A stretch of DNA of 47,188 bases from an uncultured Lachnospiraceae bacterium (GCA_910577275.1 CAJTMW010000029.1:1-47188); one strand, 5' to 3'. Positions 25,432 through 34,820 are shown, counted from the first letter of the stretch. The notes: generated by a model not told the origin, from the letters alone. Numbers and translations are program-made.

Positions 25432-26391
25432 ATGCATTTTCCCATAAGGAGAAAGAAAAAAGACAGCCCGGCGGTATATGCGGCCGGGCAGGATATAAAA
25501 GCACCAAAAAGAAAATCGCGCAGCGCCCAGAGGACGCGCAGAGGGAAGCTGATATCGGCAGGGTATCTCTTTCCCTCTGCCGCTGGCGTGCTGCTGTTTT
25601 TTGTATTGCCTTTTATGATTGTTATTTACTATTCTGTTGTTGACAATCCAATAAGCAAACAGTTTGTTTTTCTGGACAACTTTGTTTCGGTTTTCCAGAA
25701 TGCGGCTTTTCAGCAGGCGGCAAAAAATACGCTGACCTTTTCCTTTGTGGCTGTTCCGCTGGCGGTGGTGCTGTCCCTGTTTCTGGCGATGCTGCTGGAA
25801 AGCAAGATGCCCTTTAAAAGTCAGTTTCGGACTTTCTTTTTGAGCCCCATGATGGTGCCCATTGCTTCGGTAGTGCTTATCTGGCAGGTGCTGTTCCACT
25901 ATAACGGTATGATGAATGAGGTTCTTGCCCTTTTTCACGGGGAAAAGATTGACTGGCTGAATTCAAATTATGCTCAGGTGGTAATCGTTGTTCTTTTTTT
26001 GTGGAAAAATCTGGGATACAATATGATTTTGTTTATGGCTGCCTTAAGCAGCATCCCTAAGGATATACTTGAAGTGGCGGTTCTTGAGAGCGCGACGCCG
26101 TTTCAGATTTTCTTTCATATTAAACTCAGATATATGTCGTCCACGATTTTGTTTGTGACAATCATGTCGCTGATAAATTCTTTTAAGGTTTTCAGGGAAA
26201 TCTATCTTCTTAAGGGAGAGTATCCCTATGATACCATGTACATGCTGCAGCACTTCATGAACAATACCTTTGGCAGGCTGGATTACCAGAAGATGTCGGC
26301 GGCGGCGATTATGATGGCGATTGTGATGGTGATTCTCATAGGCGCGTTGTTCCTGACCGAGAATTATTTCGGAAAGGATGTGGAAGGATGA
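25432..26391 (+). CDS. Sugar-type ABC importer permease (MalF-like)
   Basis: A 319-residue protein with about six transmembrane helices after a basic N-terminal tail (residues 1-45, rich in Lys and Arg). The ATPase-docking EAA loop reads EVAVLESATPFQIFFHIKL; the usual conserved Gly of this loop is replaced by Ser. It should form a heterodimer with the next gene's product to move a substrate brought by the lipoproteins. ATG 25432 is chosen because GGGGGAG is spaced about 5 bases upstream; an ATG at 25402 lies inside the preceding gene. Its end overlaps the next start by 4 bases. No ATPase gene is present. Confidence 0.9.
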   Translation: MHFPIRRKKKDSPAVYAAGQDIKAPKRKSRSAQRTRRGKLISAGYLFPSAAGVLLFFVLPFMIVIYYSVVDNPISKQFVFLDNFVSVFQNAAFQQAAKNTLTFSFVAVPLAVVLSLFLAMLLESKMPFKSQFRTFFLSPMMVPIASVVLIWQVLFHYNGMMNEVLALFHGEKIDWLNSNYAQVVIVVLFLWKNLGYNMILFMAALSSIPKDILEVAVLESATPFQIFFHIKLRYMSSTILFVTIMSLINSFKVFREIYLLKGEYPYDTMYMLQHFMNNTFGRLDYQKMSAAAIMMAIVMVILIGALFLTENYFGKDVEG

Positions 26392-27359
26392 TGGATTTAC
26401 TCAAAAAAAGAAAAAATCTGGACGAGCTCACCGAAAAACAGTTTGACAGCAAAATCAAAAGACAGAAGAAAATAAGAAACGCCCGGCAGATGGTAAGGAT
26501 TTGTCTGGCAACCACGGCGGCGGGGTGCTTTGCGGTGCTGTTTTTGATGCCCATTGTACTGACAATCACAAATTCCTTTATGGCGGCGTCGGAGATTTCT
26601 GCAAACTACGGACAGGTGTTTGCAACCTCCGATACGGGCGGGAAGATGTTCATCTCCAAGACAGTGAACTTAAAGTTTATCCCGGATATGGTATCGTTCA
26701 GCCAGTATATTACGGTGCTGTTTAAAAGTCCCGAGTATCTTTTTAAATTCTGGAATTCCGTGGTGCTGGTGGTTCCCATCGTGGCGTTTCAGCTTCTTGT
26801 GGCGGCGGGAGCTTCCTTTGGATTTACCAGATACAGAGGGCGGATAAAGGAAATCATCTTTTTTGTTTATATCATATTGATGCTGATGCCCTATCAGGTT
26901 ACTCTGGTGCCGAACTATCTTGTGGCTCAGTGGCTCCACACCTTAGACACCAACTGGGCGATTTGGCTGCCGGGTATTTTTTCACCCTTTGCGGTATATC
27001 TGCTTACAAAATACATGAGGAGAATTCCGGTTTCGGTGATGGAGGCGGCACAGATTGACGGCGCGGGCGAATGGCAGATTTTCAGGCGGATTTGTATGCC
27101 GCTGTGTAAGGGGTGCATGTGTTCTATTGCAATATTATTGTTTATTGATTACTGGAATATGGTGGAGCAGCCCTTGATTCTCCTGTCAGACCCGGAAAAG
27201 CATCCCCTGTCAGTGTTCCTTTCAAAGATTAATTCGGGGGAAATCGGGCTGGCGTTTGCAGTAGCGACAATTTATATGGTGCCTCCCATATTGGTATTTC
27301 TGTACGGGGAGGATTATCTGGTAGAGGGAATCAGCTATCAGGGCGGTATTAAAGGATAA
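26388..27359 (+). CDS. Sugar-type ABC importer permease (MalG-like)
   Basis: A 323-residue permease with about six transmembrane helices. Its EAA loop, MEAAQIDGAGEWQIFRRICMP, is canonical, so it can dock an ATPase. An extended loop with NYGQVFATSDTGGKMF between helices 1 and 2 is common in MalG-type proteins. It begins inside the stop of the previous gene (ATGA overlap), implying coupled translation and 1:1 assembly. The operon lacks its ATPase, which in Gram-positive bacteria is often a shared MsmX-type protein encoded elsewhere. Confidence 0.92.
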   Translation: MMDLLKKRKNLDELTEKQFDSKIKRQKKIRNARQMVRICLATTAAGCFAVLFLMPIVLTITNSFMAASEISANYGQVFATSDTGGKMFISKTVNLKFIPDMVSFSQYITVLFKSPEYLFKFWNSVVLVVPIVAFQLLVAAGASFGFTRYRGRIKEIIFFVYIILMLMPYQVTLVPNYLVAQWLHTLDTNWAIWLPGIFSPFAVYLLTKYMRRIPVSVMEAAQIDGAGEWQIFRRICMPLCKGCMCSIAILLFIDYWNMVEQPLILLSDPEKHPLSVFLSKINSGEIGLAFAVATIYMVPPILVFLYGEDYLVEGISYQGGIKG

Positions 27360-27393
27360 GACATCACAGAAAGAAAGGCGTGAGGTTAAGGTT

Positions 27394-29397
27394 ATGAATG
27401 AAAATGAAGGAAGAAAAAAGAGAGAATGGGTGAAGAATGCGGCGATTGTCTTTTTGACGATTATGCTGATTCTTACGTTTTTTTCCAACACGATTATGAA
27501 TTATTCTCTGCCCGAGGTGGCTACCCAGTATGTCCAGAGCGGCTCCATCACCGCAAAGGTGCGCGGAACGGGAAATGTGGAAGCCACAGACCCTTATAAT
27601 GTGGTTGTAAAGGAATCAAGGGTGATTTCCAGCGTGGCTGTAAAGCAGGGCGACGAGGTGGAAAAAGACCAGGTTCTCTATTATCTGGAGGATAAGGAAA
27701 GCGACGAACTGAAAACGGCGGAAAAAGAGCTGGGGGAGCTTGAGCTTGCGTACATGAAAGGGCTTTTCGGGGGCACGGTTTCACCGGAGATTATAAATAA
27801 GGTGTCCAGCGGGAGAACGGATTCCTTTTCTTCCTATCAGGCCATGGTGACGGATATGCAGGACAGACTGCAGGCGGCGGAAAAGCGAGTGCAGGACTGC
27901 CAGAAGGCGGTGGATGATATCACGCTTCAAAGTACGATTAATACGAATGACTCTACTGTCAGCACTATCCCTGACGAGCTGGAGAAGGATAAGGCCACTA
28001 CGGATTTGGCGGTTGCGGAGCTGATGTTTAATCAGGAAAAAGAGGAGAGAGTTGCGGAGCTCACGAAGGAGATTAATGAGGTTAAGTACCAGATTGATGA
28101 TTTGGATACGCTGATTAAAAATGCACAGTCGAGAGCGGATGCTCCGGCACCCAGTGCAGGGAATCCAAGCCAGGATAGTGTATTTAAACAGCAGGAAGCG
28201 GCTGTGATTGCAAAAATAACAGAAATGGCAAAGATTAGCAGTAGTGTGACGTTGACGTCACCCAGTGGAGGAAATTATCCATCTGAAAATGATGTCAGGA
28301 ACTGGTATAATGGTTTGCCTTGGAAAACTATGGGGGAAGAAGACCAAAAAAGATGCGAGGCTCTCTATGGAGAATACCGGACATTAGTTGACCAGATGAA
28401 TGAAACATTAAGTATTCTTAATCAATATGGAAGCAGCAATGCCCAATACGCCCGCCTTGAAGCCCTCAAAGACGAGCTGACAAAGCTTGAGAATAAACTT
28501 GCGGAGGTTAATGCCATAACGATAAGCTCCAGTGAAGACGCTCAGGATGCAAGAATGCGGCTGCGGGACGCGGAACGGAGAATCACTGAAATCGACAGCG
28601 CCAACAAGCAAACCTCCGTAGCGTTCCAGAACCGGCTTGCCAATGCGGAATCCGCTCTCAAAAATGCGCAGGCGGTTTACGAGCTTTTAAAGACGGAGCA
28701 GACGGAGCTTGCTGCGGATATCAATGCGGAGCTTGACCTTGCCAAGACCAATAAGGACATTGCGGATAAGAAAGCGGAGATTGCAAAGCTGAAAGAAAAC
28801 TCTATCGGAGCAACGATTACCGCGCCGGTTGCGGGGACAGTGACAAGCCTTGCCTATGTGGCGGGTGAAACGACGAAGCCGGAGGAACCGGCGGCGGTTC
28901 TGCAGGTGGCGGGAAAGGGCTATACCTTATCGTTTTCCGTAACCAACGAGCAGGCGAAAAAGGTGCAGGTGGGAGATACGGCGGAGCTGCAAAACGCCTG
29001 GTACTATGATGATGTGCAGGCGGTTCTGGCAACAATCCGTCCCGACCCTGACAATCCGTCCCAGAATAAGCAGCTCACCTTTAATATTACAGGGACAAGC
29101 GTTCAGGCCGGTCAGTCCTTAAGTCTTTCTGTGGGACAGCGCAGCTCGGAATATGAATTTGTGGTGCCCAACAGTGCGGTGAGAGAGGATAATAACGGGA
29201 AATTTATTCTGATTGTGGAGTCCAAGAGCGGTCCTATCAATAACAGATATATTGCAACAAGAGTGGATGTGGAGGTGCTTGCCTCCGACGACACGAACAC
29301 GGCGATTTCGGCTGCGCTTTACGGGTATGAGTATGTGATTACCACCTCCACGAAGCCGGTGGAGGCCGGAAAGCAGGTAAGGCTTAACGAGTCGTAA
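27394..29397 (+). CDS. HlyD/RND-type membrane-fusion (adaptor) protein with long coiled coils
   Basis: A 667-residue protein: one N-terminal transmembrane helix (about 15-35), then a split barrel-sandwich/lipoyl domain (about 45-105, with VKQGDEVEKDQVLYYLED, and 465-520, with ATITAPVAGTVTSLAYVAGE). Between the halves are long coiled coils (about 105-260 and 360-460) broken by an insert. A beta-barrel region and C-terminal membrane-proximal domain follow. This is the layout of MacA/HlyD adaptors of exporters. Unusually, its neighbours are importer permeases, not an exporter. The insert at about residues 253-350 has more AT-rich codons. AAAGGC precedes the start. Confidence 0.85.
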   Translation: MNENEGRKKREWVKNAAIVFLTIMLILTFFSNTIMNYSLPEVATQYVQSGSITAKVRGTGNVEATDPYNVVVKESRVISSVAVKQGDEVEKDQVLYYLEDKESDELKTAEKELGELELAYMKGLFGGTVSPEIINKVSSGRTDSFSSYQAMVTDMQDRLQAAEKRVQDCQKAVDDITLQSTINTNDSTVSTIPDELEKDKATTDLAVAELMFNQEKEERVAELTKEINEVKYQIDDLDTLIKNAQSRADAPAPSAGNPSQDSVFKQQEAAVIAKITEMAKISSSVTLTSPSGGNYPSENDVRNWYNGLPWKTMGEEDQKRCEALYGEYRTLVDQMNETLSILNQYGSSNAQYARLEALKDELTKLENKLAEVNAITISSSEDAQDARMRLRDAERRITEIDSANKQTSVAFQNRLANAESALKNAQAVYELLKTEQTELAADINAELDLAKTNKDIADKKAEIAKLKENSIGATITAPVAGTVTSLAYVAGETTKPEEPAAVLQVAGKGYTLSFSVTNEQAKKVQVGDTAELQNAWYYDDVQAVLATIRPDPDNPSQNKQLTFNITGTSVQAGQSLSLSVGQRSSEYEFVVPNSAVREDNNGKFILIVESKSGPINNRYIATRVDVEVLASDDTNTAISAALYGYEYVITTSTKPVEAGKQVRLNES

Positions 29398-29495
29398 GAG
29401 ATTATCCGCAATACCAAAACGGCGCCGGACGCAGCGGGAAATGCTCACGGCATATGACGAGAGAGATAACAGAAAAGGAAGGAGGAGAAAAAACC

Positions 29496-30608
29496 ATGGC
29501 ATTAAAAATAAAACAGTTTTTCGGCTCTCTGACGCTTAAGCAGATGGTTTTTTCTCTGATTGTCATTTGTTCGCTTATTTTGTGGCTGATACTGACATTG
29601 TGGTCTAATCATGAGATAAACGGCCTGATTGACCAGCAGGCCGCCGCAAGATGGGATGAGGACGGAGGGAGCGCGCAGGTAAGCTGCTTTTTATCCGAAA
29701 GCGTTGAATTTGACGAGATGAAGATTATCGGATTTGAAAAGGAGCTGGAAAAGAGCCTTTTAGAGGTTTTGCCGGCGGACGCCCAGAGCGACGAGAACGG
29801 CAAGAGGCTGTTCGTTGACGCTTACAGCTCGCTGGGAAAAATAACCGTGACCAGTGAAAAGGGAACCCTTGAGGCGAATGCCGTGGGAATCGGAGGAGAT
29901 TTTTTCCTGTTTCATCCCCTGCAGCTTGTTTCCGGCGGGTATTTTTCAGGAAACGACCTTATGAAGGACTCGATTATACTGGATGAGGATGCGGCATGGC
30001 AGCTTTTCGGTTCCAGCGACATTGCGGGACAGAGCGTGATGATAGGCAACGTCCCCCATTATGTCTCCGGGGTTGTCAAAAGGCAGGAGGGCAGGTTTGC
30101 CGAGAGCGCGGGGCTTAAGGAGACGGTAATTTATGTTTCCAATGAAACGCTGGCGGATTATGGAAAGGGCGGCGGAATCAGTATTTACGAGGTGACGGCG
30201 CCAAATCCCGTGAAGGGCTTTATCTATAAGTGTGTGAAAGAAAAGCTGGGAGTGGAGGAAAATAATATGGTGGTGGTGGAAAATTCCGCCCGCTATTCGC
30301 TGGAGGCGTTAATCCCGGTTATTCTTGAGTTCGGCAGCAGGTCCATGCAGAATTATGCCGTAAAATTACCTTACTGGGAAAATATTGCAAGGGGCTGGGA
30401 GGACATCAAGGCGCTGGTTTTGTTGTTCCAGTTTATTTTTCTTCTGATTCCCGGAGTGATAATCATTGTATTTTTGATTATAAAATGGAAAAACAGGAGC
30501 TTTACATGGAAAGATGTGGGCAATTCCATCATAAATACTAAAGACAGAATCGTGCAGAAAGCGCGCGCTTCTGTGCGGGAGGAAAAGGATAAGTGGGAGC
30601 ATTTTTAG
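29496..30608 (+). CDS. MacB periplasmic-core-domain-like protein without the FtsX bundle
   Basis: A 370-residue protein: transmembrane helix about 16-37, then an extracellular domain of about 260 residues with a MacB core-domain pattern (GGDFFLFHPLQLVSGGYFSG, DSIILDEDAAWQLFGSSDIAGQSVMI), then a second helix at about 307-330 and a basic cytoplasmic tail. MacB/FtsX permeases normally have four helices; here the last two are missing. It probably cannot transport alone and may be a mechanical or scaffolding partner of the HlyD-like adaptor. ATG 29496 has AAGGAGGAG upstream. It lies between the adaptor and the second lipoprotein. Confidence 0.7.
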   Translation: MALKIKQFFGSLTLKQMVFSLIVICSLILWLILTLWSNHEINGLIDQQAAARWDEDGGSAQVSCFLSESVEFDEMKIIGFEKELEKSLLEVLPADAQSDENGKRLFVDAYSSLGKITVTSEKGTLEANAVGIGGDFFLFHPLQLVSGGYFSGNDLMKDSIILDEDAAWQLFGSSDIAGQSVMIGNVPHYVSGVVKRQEGRFAESAGLKETVIYVSNETLADYGKGGGISIYEVTAPNPVKGFIYKCVKEKLGVEENNMVVVENSARYSLEALIPVILEFGSRSMQNYAVKLPYWENIARGWEDIKALVLLFQFIFLLIPGVIIIVFLIIKWKNRSFTWKDVGNSIINTKDRIVQKARASVREEKDKWEHF

Positions 30609-30621
30609 GGAGAGGATTGTT

Positions 30622-33219
30622 ATGAAAAAAAAGTTGATTGCATTTGCGATGGCGTCTCTTATGGCGGTAAGCCTTTTTGGATGCGGGAAGAAAGAGGAAA
30701 CGCAGGGGACGACAAAGGTAAGCGCGTCTAAGGATTATGTGTACAAAATGGAAAAGCTGGACATCGGAGAAAAGGATGACAGTGTTGACTATCTGGTCCG
30801 TGTGGGGGAAACGGTTTATGCTTACGGATACCGCTGGTCTGACGGTGGGAGCGGCTTACGGATTAAATTTTTTGAATTAAACAATGACGGAACGGTTGCC
30901 AGTCAGCATACCCTTCGGATGGGAGACAGTGTCAACGTAAATTCCATCAACATGGATGGCGAGGGTAATCTGTATTGTATCAGGAATTTTTATTATCCTG
31001 TGGGAGAAGAACCTGACATGACGGTGACAGGCGGGGCAGAGGCCGAGAAAGAGCCGGTGAAAGCTGACGGTGAGGGAGCCGGAGCGGAAGATGGCGACGC
31101 TGACGGTGAGGGAGCCGGAGACGACAACGCAGCCGGGGATACCGGAGTAATCCAGCCGCGGACTGCCGACGCAGGAGAGGAAGATGACGGCGCGTCAGAA
31201 GATGGCGGAGCGGAAACAGAAGATACTGCAGATGCGGAAGATGCCGGGACAGGAGAAACGGAAGCGGTGGCGGACGATGTATCTCCGGCAGCGGAGGCTG
31301 CTTATGAGGAGAGCTATGAGGACGTGGAGTACGTGGATGATTACTATCTCTCCAAAATCAGCCTTGAAGGCGAGGTGATTTTCTCCGTAAAGTTAAATGA
31401 TGTTCCTGAGATTGCGGCGATTGGCGAGGAAAACGGATATTTTTATGTCAATAATATGATTCTGGATAAGGGAAAAGGCATTTATGTCTCTGTGCTGGGC
31501 AGGCTGATAAAGTTTGACCTGGAGGGGAACTATGTTGCCGCCATATCTGCCGGAGACGGGCAGAATCCTCTGGAGGGGGCGAACCTGTCGCTTCTTGACG
31601 ACGGCAGAGTCATGGCTACTTTATATGAGGAAGACGGAGTTGCTTTTGCCCAGGCGGATTTGGAGAAGGGCACTATCGGGGAAAAGTTTAAGCTTCCCGG
31701 AAGGTCCTATGATTTTTCCTTTTTCCCCGGAAATGGGTATGACTTATATCTTTCCAACAATTACGGGCTGTACGGCTATAATCTGGGAGAGACTGATAAG
31801 ACTCAGCTCATGAGCTTTATCGATTCTGATTTCAGTTTTTCCAATCTTTATCAGGTAGTTGGAATCAGCGATACAGAGTTCTTCGGAGTATTTGACGACA
31901 GTGACTCCGAGCGGGGAAGCTCTCTTGCAAGGTTTGTGAAGGTTCCGCCCGAGGAGGTAAAGGAGAAGCAGGAATTTACGCTGGCAATGGGGAATACGAA
32001 CTGGAATGTGAGGCAGGCCGCCATCAGGTTTAATCAGTCCAGCGATACGATTCGAATCCGTCTGGTGGATTATAATACCTTATATGGCTCTGACGAGGAT
32101 TATAATGCCGGAATTGCCAGGCTGAATACAGATATTGTTTCGGGAAAGATGCCGGATATCGTGATTCTTGACGATTCCATGCCGGTGGACAGCTATATCA
32201 GCAAGGGGCTTTTTGAGGATTTGAAGCCTTTTATTGAAAAAGATGAGGAGGTTCCGCCTGACAGCCTGCTGCCCAATGTTATAGAGGCTTATTCAGTGGA
32301 TGGCAAACTGTACAGTCTTGTCCCTTCTTTCAGTGTTCAGACGGTTGCGGTTAAGACCTCCGATGTGGGGGATAAGACCGGATGGACGGTGGCGCAGGCG
32401 CAGGAGATTCTTGCTTCGAAGCCGGAAGGCACGCAGTTTTTGATGACCGTTACCAGAGGCGATATGACGCAGTACTGTATTTCCATGTCAGGGAATCAGT
32501 TTATTGACTGGGACAGCGGGAAGTGTAATTTCAATTCCGATGAGTTTATTCAGATGCTGGAATTTATAAAAACTTTTCCGGACGAAATCGACCAGGCGAT
32601 TTACACGGATGATTTCTGGAATAATTACGATACCATGTGGCGTGAGGGAAAGGTTCTGGCAAATGTGTTAAACCTTGGGGATTTCAGGCATTACAATGTA
32701 ACGGAGAAGGGAACTTTCGGAGAAAAAATCACGCTTATCGGTTTCCCGGCGTCGGAAGGAAACGCAGGCTCTGTTATCTGGCCGGATTTGCGGATTGCCC
32801 TGTCGTCCAAATGCGCCGACAAGGAAGCAGCGTGGGGATTTTTACGTACGTTTCTTTCAGAAGAATACCAGAAAAACAACATTTACAATTTCCCGATTAG
32901 AGCCGACTTGTTTAACGAGATGGCGGATAAGGCCATGGAAAAGCCTTATTATGAGGATGAAAACGGCAATAGAATCGAGTACGACGATACCTATTGGATG
33001 AACGGGGTGGACGTTACGATTCCGCCGATGACTCAGGAGGAGGTAAACTTCTTAAAGGAATGGATTATCGGCGTGAAGCAGCCTTATAAGATGGATGAGA
33101 CTCTGATTAATATTATTTCGGAGGAAGCGGAGCCTTTTTACAGTGGTCAGAAAAATGCAAGGGATGTGGCCGGTATTATCCAGAGCAGAGTACAGCTTTA
33201 TGTCAATGAGAACAGGTAA
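30622..33219 (+). CDS. Large lipoprotein: propeller-like N-half plus solute-binding C-half (paralogue 2)
   Basis: An 865-residue exported lipoprotein with lipobox LFGC (C21). It follows the same plan as the protein at 23136-25415: propeller-like N-half, solute-binding-like C-half (about 449-865, with MPDIVILDDS, YSVDGKLYSLVPSF, KEAAWGFLRTFLSEEYQ) and the same C-terminal ending (GQKNARDVAGIIQ, then YVNENR). It differs by an acidic low-complexity insert at about residues 139-239, rich in Asp, Glu, Gly and Ala, which could extend the lipoprotein. The start is 14 bases after the MacB-like gene with GGGAGAGG. A strong terminator follows. Confidence 0.85.
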   Translation: MKKKLIAFAMASLMAVSLFGCGKKEETQGTTKVSASKDYVYKMEKLDIGEKDDSVDYLVRVGETVYAYGYRWSDGGSGLRIKFFELNNDGTVASQHTLRMGDSVNVNSINMDGEGNLYCIRNFYYPVGEEPDMTVTGGAEAEKEPVKADGEGAGAEDGDADGEGAGDDNAAGDTGVIQPRTADAGEEDDGASEDGGAETEDTADAEDAGTGETEAVADDVSPAAEAAYEESYEDVEYVDDYYLSKISLEGEVIFSVKLNDVPEIAAIGEENGYFYVNNMILDKGKGIYVSVLGRLIKFDLEGNYVAAISAGDGQNPLEGANLSLLDDGRVMATLYEEDGVAFAQADLEKGTIGEKFKLPGRSYDFSFFPGNGYDLYLSNNYGLYGYNLGETDKTQLMSFIDSDFSFSNLYQVVGISDTEFFGVFDDSDSERGSSLARFVKVPPEEVKEKQEFTLAMGNTNWNVRQAAIRFNQSSDTIRIRLVDYNTLYGSDEDYNAGIARLNTDIVSGKMPDIVILDDSMPVDSYISKGLFEDLKPFIEKDEEVPPDSLLPNVIEAYSVDGKLYSLVPSFSVQTVAVKTSDVGDKTGWTVAQAQEILASKPEGTQFLMTVTRGDMTQYCISMSGNQFIDWDSGKCNFNSDEFIQMLEFIKTFPDEIDQAIYTDDFWNNYDTMWREGKVLANVLNLGDFRHYNVTEKGTFGEKITLIGFPASEGNAGSVIWPDLRIALSSKCADKEAAWGFLRTFLSEEYQKNNIYNFPIRADLFNEMADKAMEKPYYEDENGNRIEYDDTYWMNGVDVTIPPMTQEEVNFLKEWIIGVKQPYKMDETLINIISEEAEPFYSGQKNARDVAGIIQSRVQLYVNENR

Positions 33220-33230
33220 ATATTGAGACA

Positions 33231-33272
33231 ACAAACGCTGTCACGCTCCGCGAGTCAGCTTATTGTAACAAA
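33231..33272 (-). repeat. Dispersed intergenic repeat, copy C (inverted)
   Basis: The reverse complement reads TTTGTTACAATAAGC, a GC-rich middle, then CAGCGTTTGT, matching 14436-14477 at 35 of 42 positions. It overlaps the region between the second lipoprotein's stop and the terminator at 33271. Confidence 0.7.
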
Positions 33273-33304
33273 TGCTGCCGATTTTTACACCGGCAGCATT
33301 TTTG
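33271..33304 (+). terminator. Terminator ending the six-gene cluster
   Basis: A perfect 10-bp stem AATGCTGCCG (33271-33280) / CGGCAGCATT (33291-33300) with a 10-base loop, followed by TTTTG. It also lies after the stop of uxaC on the minus strand, where the T tract is poorer, so it may act in both directions. Confidence 0.88.
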
Positions 33305-33319
33305 AATTAATGCAAGAAT

Positions 33320-34735
33320 TTATTTTGTTTCCAAATCGAATCCGAAATATCTCACGGCATTGTTGTAAGAGATATCCGTAACAATCTCGGACAAAATATC
33401 CATGTCATCGGGGAACTCTCCGTTTTCAACCATCTCTCCGATTAAATCGCACATAATTCTGCGGAAATATTCATGTCTGGTGTAGGAAAGGAAGCTCCTT
33501 GAGTCTGTCAGCATTCCGACGAAACCGGAAAGGTTGCCGAGGTTTGCAAGGGAAAGCATCTGGTTTTTCATGCCGATTTTGTTGTCGTTGAACCACCACG
33601 CGCTTCCCTGCTGGATTTTCGCTACGGCGGAGGAATCCTGGAAGCAGCCGAGGATGGTGCCTATGTACTCGTTGTCAGCCGGATTTAAGCTGTAGATGAT
33701 GGTCTTGGGAAGCTCGTCGGTTTCCGCAAGGGCATTTAAAAAGTCGGCCAGTTGAGCGGAAGGGGTGTGGTTGTTGATGCAGTCATAGCCGGTATCAGGG
33801 CCGAGCTTTGCGTACATCTTCTTGTTATTGTCACGCTTACAGCCGTAGTGAAGCTGCATTACCCAGTTCAGCCTGTTACATTCACGTCCCATAAATACCA
33901 TAAAGGCGGTCTTGAATTTCAGTTCTTCTTCGCGGCTTAAGGTTTCACCGGAGAGCCGTTTTGCAAAAATTGCTTCCACTTCCTCGTCAGAGGCAGGTAC
34001 GAACATTACAAATTCAAGGCCATGGTCGGAAACGCTGCATTTTCTGGAGGCAAAGAATTCCATTCTGTTTGTCAGGGCTTTCTTTAAACCCGCAAAAGAA
34101 CCGATATCAGTTCCGCTTGCAGCGGAGAGCTTTTTCACGTAATCCGCATAATCGGGCTTTTCGATATTCATAGCCTTATCGGGACGCCATGCGGGAAGAA
34201 CCTGTACGTCAAAGGTGTCGTCCGCAGCGATTGCCTGATGCCATTCCAGAGAATCTATGGGGTCGTCAGTAGTGCAGATTAAGGTTACATTCGACTGCTT
34301 AATCAGATTGCGGACGCTCATGGAAGGCTCCGCCAGCTTTGCGTTGCAGAGATTCCATACTTCCTCGGCGGTATTTTTATTTAAGGCGCCGGTGTAGCCG
34401 AAGTATCTTTGCAGCTCTAAGTGGCTCCAGTGATGAAGGGGATTGCCGATTGCCTTTCCGATAACCTCGGCCCATTTAAAGAATTTTTCCTTGTCGGAAG
34501 CATCGCCGGTGATAAAGCGCTCGTCAACGCCGCAGGAACGCATAAAGCGCCATTTGTAATGGTCGCCCCCAAGCCATACCTGGGTGATGTTGTCGAACTG
34601 GCGGTCTTCCGCAATTTCTCTGGGATTGATGTGACAGTGGTAATCAAGTACCGGTGTTTTTTCTGCATACCCGTGGAAAAGAGTCCGCGCAGTAGGGGTG
34701 GATAAAAGGAAATCCTTATCCATAAATGCTTTCAT
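33320..34735 (-). CDS. uxaC: Glucuronate isomerase (uronate isomerase)
   Basis: A 471-residue amidohydrolase-fold isomerase. The N-terminal DYHCHINPREIAEDRQFDN with HxH metal ligands, FMRSCGVDERFITGD, TTDDPIDSLEWH and LTDSRSFLSYTRHEYFRRI match UxaC over its whole length. It interconverts glucuronate and fructuronate (or galacturonate and tagaturonate), the first step of hexuronate breakdown. AAAGGAGG stands 9 bases before the ATG. No other uronate genes (uxuA, kdgA, kdgK) are next to it. Confidence 0.96.
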   Translation of the reverse strand: MKAFMDKDFLLSTPTARTLFHGYAEKTPVLDYHCHINPREIAEDRQFDNITQVWLGGDHYKWRFMRSCGVDERFITGDASDKEKFFKWAEVIGKAIGNPLHHWSHLELQRYFGYTGALNKNTAEEVWNLCNAKLAEPSMSVRNLIKQSNVTLICTTDDPIDSLEWHQAIAADDTFDVQVLPAWRPDKAMNIEKPDYADYVKKLSAASGTDIGSFAGLKKALTNRMEFFASRKCSVSDHGLEFVMFVPASDEEVEAIFAKRLSGETLSREEELKFKTAFMVFMGRECNRLNWVMQLHYGCKRDNNKKMYAKLGPDTGYDCINNHTPSAQLADFLNALAETDELPKTIIYSLNPADNEYIGTILGCFQDSSAVAKIQQGSAWWFNDNKIGMKNQMLSLANLGNLSGFVGMLTDSRSFLSYTRHEYFRRIMCDLIGEMVENGEFPDDMDILSEIVTDISYNNAVRYFGFDLETK

Positions 34736-34820
34736 AGAAATATCCTCCTTTAAAATATGTTAATAGTTTTTTGCTGTCTGCTTGCCGCTTGCTTTACAAA
34801 GACTGGCTTTCAATAATCTT

